From contig OX381707.1 of NCBI GenBank assembly GCA_947462335.1, forward strand, positions 86,177,606 to 86,241,605: DNA of 64,000 nt, written 5' to 3'. The DNA is from Harmothoe impar (lineage: Eukaryota; Annelida; Polychaeta; Phyllodocida; Polynoidae). Position numbers and translations under genes: made by a program. This document shows, one piece after another, positions 59,412-64,000 of the stretch. The notes under the pieces are model-generated. The model searched no databases. It had not been told where the DNA came from and saw only the letters and a program-made list of their open reading frames with translations. Within the stretch, counting starts at the first letter, position 1, and every line of letters begins with the position of its first letter.

Positions 59412-62400
59412 TCAGTTCCGGGTCCTGGTTACATCTACCCGCTTCTTGCAGCAGCAACCAAGGAGCTCAATGAAGGCCGCACTGAATTGTCTACAATACA
59501 TTGCAAGTGAAAATAGAACTTTACTTATAGAGAAAAACTGCTTTACTTAGTTTTGACTATCAATGCATCAATTTTCATAAAACCAAATGATGTCCTGTCA
59601 GACCAATAGACAAATGAAATTCTACCTAAAATTCATGCAAAATATATCTGTAATTTGCCATTGATTGACTTTTTATTTGGCTAGAATTTAATTTAAAATT
59701 CATAAGAAAATTACCTTGCATCTAAAATGAGGAATAGGATCTGGGTTATATGTTTGAATTTACACAAAACTGACCTTGAAATGATGATGTAAACAGCAAA
59801 ATTGGTCAAACTGTTCATTCCTTTGATCAGATTGGTCATATTTAAACTTCATGAAAAAATTACATTTCATTTACTTGTGCTTTGTGTGGAAAGTCTAAGA
59901 TAAGGGATATTATCTGAGTGATAACTTCAGATTTATACAAAACTCACCTTGAAATGATGCTGTAAACAACAATGTTGGTCCAGCTATTCATTCCTCTGAT
60001 CAGATCAGTCGCACCAGACACTTTCTTGTAGTACTGGGCGCTAAACTTGCGATACTCTGGATGAAGGGTGTCCGTGAGATAAACAGCCTCGAGGATCCGG
60101 CCTGGTGTCACTGTGATGATGTAGATAACAACCAGGGTTACCATCATGTAGGTCAGCTGAAGGTAGAGAACACAACTTTGATACCACTGTTTTTAATCTG
60201 AATATATTTTATTTCAACATAAGTTGTAGTATGGATTGTCCATATCTTTGGCTTATATCAACGTGATTGATGTTGTCACAGGTATTGTAAACAATAAGTA
60301 TGGTAGCAAGAATATTGAACAATACCTCCACCAAGTGTAGGTCTATATTTGTTCTACTAATAAAAATAAACTTTTAGGCAGAGCAAGCTAAAGTGACTCA
60401 CTCACTCACAGAGACTCTTTGCAGTGGCTGTAGGCATAGTGCAGAGCGCCCAAGCCACGGTGAGTGCAGTCAAAACTTACAAGGTCAATGTTAAGTGCAG
60501 CTCTGGGTTTATTTCATGGTTTTGCAGTAAATTATTTTGTTTTATTGCTCCCACTTTCCTAGTCATTCGATGTTCTTTATCAAGCTGATCATGATCTTCA
60601 ATATATTTAGTTTTTTTCACATGTTCTCTCCCTCCATTGTAGATGCCCTTATGTAGTTAGTAGGGCTATCTGGCCAAAGTTTACTCCTTGGCTGGATTAC
60701 AGACAATATAACACAGAAAAACATCAGTTATTTAATCAAATAAAAATAAAGAGTTCCTTACCTTGAGCCGAGCCTTTTCAGCTGCAGTTTGGGCACTGCA
60801 TGGGAAGAAAAACAAGGCACTCTTAATGAATTTATTCAGTCAATAGTCTTTTTTTACAGGTAGCTGGGGGAGGCATATTTTCACACAAACATCTCTGCTT
60901 GAGAGTCTTATTTTCTCACCCCCAGCTCTAGAGGTTTTTAAATATTTTTACCCCCCTCCCCTCATTCAAGAAGCCAGCTCCCAACCTGCATTTGTGAGTA
61001 GCGGAGGCACAACACAGCATCCACCCTCTCCGAGTAGGCATAGTATTTTATCCTACAGGCTAATTAGCAATGCAGTTTTTTGAAAAATCATAGTGATATT
61101 TTGATGTTAACAAGGTTATGACCTTTTGAAAATAATATTGTGTTCTGTTCTTGTTTAATTGAAGGAAAAAAGTACCTTGAGTCGCCTGTCATCTGCCGGG
61201 ACCTCTTGATGCTGGTGAGTAGGCTGCGTACAACACAGATGTAGTTGAAGCACAAGATGGGGATGGGCAGAACCAGGTAGCAGCTGAGGTTGTAGACTAG
61301 GGAAGGCCAGTGTCCATACGGATTACGCCTGTAGCATTGGTGTTCAATCCTATGGATTCCATGCAACTGTCAAAGAGAGAAATTCCACCAAATTCTGATA
61401 CATTTAGAAAGCATTACAGTTTCATTGTTTATATGAAACTTCATCAGAATATTAGAAGGCTGCCTGGTGATTTAATGCCCTTGGCCTTGAAGTTGATTAA
61501 ATGTAGCTGTGGTCAGAAACACAAAAGCGCTGCATTTTAGCACCGGGTCAGTACCTTCAGCTGGGGGAGATGCGCTTTGTGATTTAAATAAACAGAGCTG
61601 CATACTAAAATGGCTGTGTGCAATACATCCCAAGGACCACTCCTGCAGTAACCAGTGAAGAGGGCACTTTTAAGCGATGCTCTGTATTTATCTCCGGGTA
61701 TTTCAATGTAAAATAGATTACTTCTGTGCTGTTTGTTTACTTCCGTGAGGACACAATTTTGAATTCTGCACATCGGTAGCTTAGCGACCCTATGATGACC
61801 CCATGGTGACCCAGCTTGTGGGGACAAGTCAATGTAACCTACCTGAAACATTAGTATTGAAGCTGGGATAACTTGTAGGAATGCCAATATCCAGTTAAAT
61901 ACAATCATCAAAACGGTTTTCTTTTTGGTGAATTTCAGGTTTCCCTTCATAGGCCAGCATACAGCAAAGTATCTGTTGACAGTCAGATTTAGAATATGTC
62001 CATTATGACAAGTTAGTTATGTTATATTAAAGCAAAAACTGCCTCATGCAATGGTGGTAAAAGGTCCATGTTGTAGCGGTGCAGGGGGAGGGCTAGCTCT
62101 TCCTCCGCACAAATCGTGCAGAGGAGGTTTGTGCCCATGCTGCTCGGGGGCGCCACCTCCGCATGGCGCATACAAGGCGCCACCCAGAGGAGGGGCGACA
62201 GTGTTGCTCTGAGCTTTGCAATACTAAGTTGATGATCATTCTACCTTGTAACTGTAATAGCCTGTGCTTGCTGATAATATATCTTCTTACTACTACTTCC
62301 TCTCCTTGTCTTCCTTTCTAGTTAAGCCCTAGCCTTATAGTTCTATTACAATATATTACATCTGCAATTAGCAAATTATTTCATCTTGATAAGTGATATA

Positions 62401-64000
62401 TGATAATGGTTCAGATAACTGCATGCATGCTATAAACATCTCATTACGTGTGTGTACAACCTGCAGGGGAGACTATTTGTACTTAGCACCTTACCCTCCC
62501 ACACTACTTGTGGTTATGACACCAAGAAGCTAAACTGCTGTAGGCTCTGAGATTGTAACAATTGAAACACCTGTGTAGTTTTAACCGGGTGTAGTCTTTG
62601 ACCAGCAAGTTTCAAAAGGGCTGAAATGGGAGCTAAGTACACAGAAATGCAGGGAAGTTTGTAATATATTCTGCAAATATCCATTAACCTTTCCCCCCAT
62701 TTCTACATAGCCCCAATTTCAGCCCTTTTGAAACTACACAGGTCAAAGACCACACCGGGTCAACTCAGGAAACACAGCCTGTACCTCTCAAAGCTGAGGG
62801 TGATGAGGTGGTTCAGGGCAGCCAGCTGGGTGAACTCTTTGAAGAGATTCATGACGGCACAGCCAACGGGTCCCAGGATGGGGTTGGTGAGGTACGACAG
62901 GAACGTCTCCAGGTACTGAAAGTGGGGAACTGTACTGTACAGGTTTTATATATTAGTGTGAACTGTCTGTTTTGAGGGCATGGATTCTAAGCAGGCCAAA
63001 TACAACCCTGCTTGTTGCAACAACCCTGCCGAAAAATGAAAAGATTTTACTTCATTTTTTAGACAAGCATTACATCTTTTTAAAAGTGATAGGTGGACTC
63101 ATAATGTGTGTTCCCAAGGAGGACTATTTGAGGGTCAACATGAACTATATTAGAACCTTCTAACTGGTATAAATCTAATATAAATCAGATTTGAATCTAA
63201 AACCTTCGAACTTGTATACATTTGGTATGAATCATATTTGAATTTCAGTGCCGAGGTTCAAACCTTAACATAACAGATATAAAAAATTGAGTGAAAACCA
63301 ATCCTGTACAGTAACTTACGGCATGGAATACAATAGTAACAGAATTCAGACAGTCAGCCACTGCCATGCCAGCAAGCAAGAGGTTGGTCGACGTCTTCAA
63401 CTCTGGACTCTTCAGAATTGAGATGATGATCAAGATGTTTCCTATAATACGATGTTAGGGAGGTGTCATTGTTTTAAAACCAAGTAGTAGAGTTGCTGCC
63501 TTTTAAGGTTACAGGTCTTAGGGTTTCTTAGGGTTTCTGATACAGTAGAGAAACTGAAAATATCACTATGTCACCACTATTTAGAATGAAATTCTTTGCA
63601 TTATTCAAGTTTAAAGGGGGTGGGGGTTGAAATTGCACCACCTCTTGTTTGAAAGTAGCCATCATTAGAGTTTTGCATGGGTGCTTGTGTTTGCATGAGA
63701 TACAGGCATGGCCCAAAAGATTTGCCTTGTGTTGATTTAAAAAAAAATCTTATACTATACCAAAGGCTTTATAAGGAAGAGCAATTTATTGCCATTGGAC
63801 ATTTTCCATTGCTTTCTTGATATCCCCATTTTGAAAATCAAAAGGAGTTTACAAACCAATGCATCGCAGGCCATTCAATATGGCCCCAATTTATGCAACA
63901 AAATATTACTTCACAGTGGTAGTTGCCATACTTACCACAGATTCCTAGCAGCAGGGAGAGAAATGCTAATATAGCATTAAAGACAGAAAGAGGAATGTTG
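59412..64000 (-). CDS. Class A GPCR, copy B, partial (exons 4-11; 5' end outside window)
   Basis: Tandem paralogue of the 23.6-31.8 kb gene, same strand, about 35.8 kb away. Exons: 63936-64000 (exon 4, cut by the window edge), 63320-63441, 62785-62915, 61843-61972, 61176-61366, 60762-60795, 59948-60156, 59412-59490. All splice sites and phases are kept. Exon 6 is 131 nt against 113 in copy A; the extra 18 nt encode NHLITL in TM3. This restores 25 residues between the TM3 Cys and the Arg of ERY, the usual class A spacing, so this is the likelier functional copy. By eye, replacements elsewhere are Met to Ile (TM4), Phe to Leu and Ile to Met (exon 10), and one Arg/Ser and two Gln/Arg changes in the C-tail, against about five silent changes. 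Ligand unknown; expected at the plasma membrane. Confidence 0.85.
62583..62763. repeat. Hairpin repeat in GPCR intron 6, copy B
   Basis: Same two inverted arms as in copy A, with small differences (one is CCCCAATTTC for CCCCCATTTC), so the hairpin predates the duplication. Confidence 0.75.

Larger units (their letters stand above)
57236..64000. repeat. Recent duplicated block, copy B (partner 20,998-28,189)
   Basis: Begins at TTCATGTATCTATCAAGCC and runs to the window edge with high similarity to copy A. It is closer to its partner than the 45-49 kb block is to its own. Confidence 0.92.

Overview
This is a stretch of animal (metazoan) nuclear genome. The evidence is GT-AG introns, a multi-exon seven-transmembrane receptor gene, LINE retrotransposons with endonuclease/reverse transcriptase ORFs, and many MITE-like and foldback repeats. 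Gene density is low, base composition is AT-leaning and G/C homopolymer runs are common. This fits a marine invertebrate (hemichordate, echinoderm, lancelet or lophotrochozoan); the sequence alone does not fix the species. No bacterial, plasmid or CRISPR features are present.

Layout. 1-10 kb: non-coding, with dispersed repeats, a TTA-flanked MITE and hairpins. About 10.2-31.8 kb: the first copy (A) of a large tandem duplication. It holds diverged repeats, a foldback element (15.4-16.0), a 19-bp minisatellite (16.3-17.2), a 2.7-kb DNA transposon with about 400-bp inverted ends and a broken CXC-domain ORF (17.4-20.1), two LINE tails, and on the minus strand a complete 11-exon class A GPCR gene (23,642-31,779). 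31.8-44.7 kb: no host gene; three more foldback elements with internal tandem arrays, a Harbinger-like MITE with nested repeats, and a 5'-truncated LINE. About 44.8-64.0 kb: the second copy (B), with the same non-coding blocks and minisatellite, then the second GPCR gene, which runs off the right edge after exon 4. Copy B carries a 6.5-kb LINE inside the minisatellite that copy A lacks.

Most interesting. (1) The first ORF of the LINE encodes coiled coil, RRM-like region, a well-preserved NADAR (YbiA-like) domain, an A/P/T-rich linker and an Arg/Gly-rich tail, so a retrotransposon nucleic-acid-binding protein carries a nucleotide/ADP-ribose-processing domain. (2) The two tandem GPCR copies differ by an exact in-frame 18-bp deletion in TM3. 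Copy B has the canonical 25-residue spacing from the TM3 cysteine to the Arg of ERY; copy A has 19. (3) Four foldback elements in one window share one design, inverted ends plus tandem arrays, and two of them share a related 15-bp motif repeated at the ends and many times inside.

The only host gene recognised is the GPCR pair, probably receptors for a secreted ligand. Everything else supported is mobile or repetitive DNA. Identity levels and residue counts were worked out by eye.
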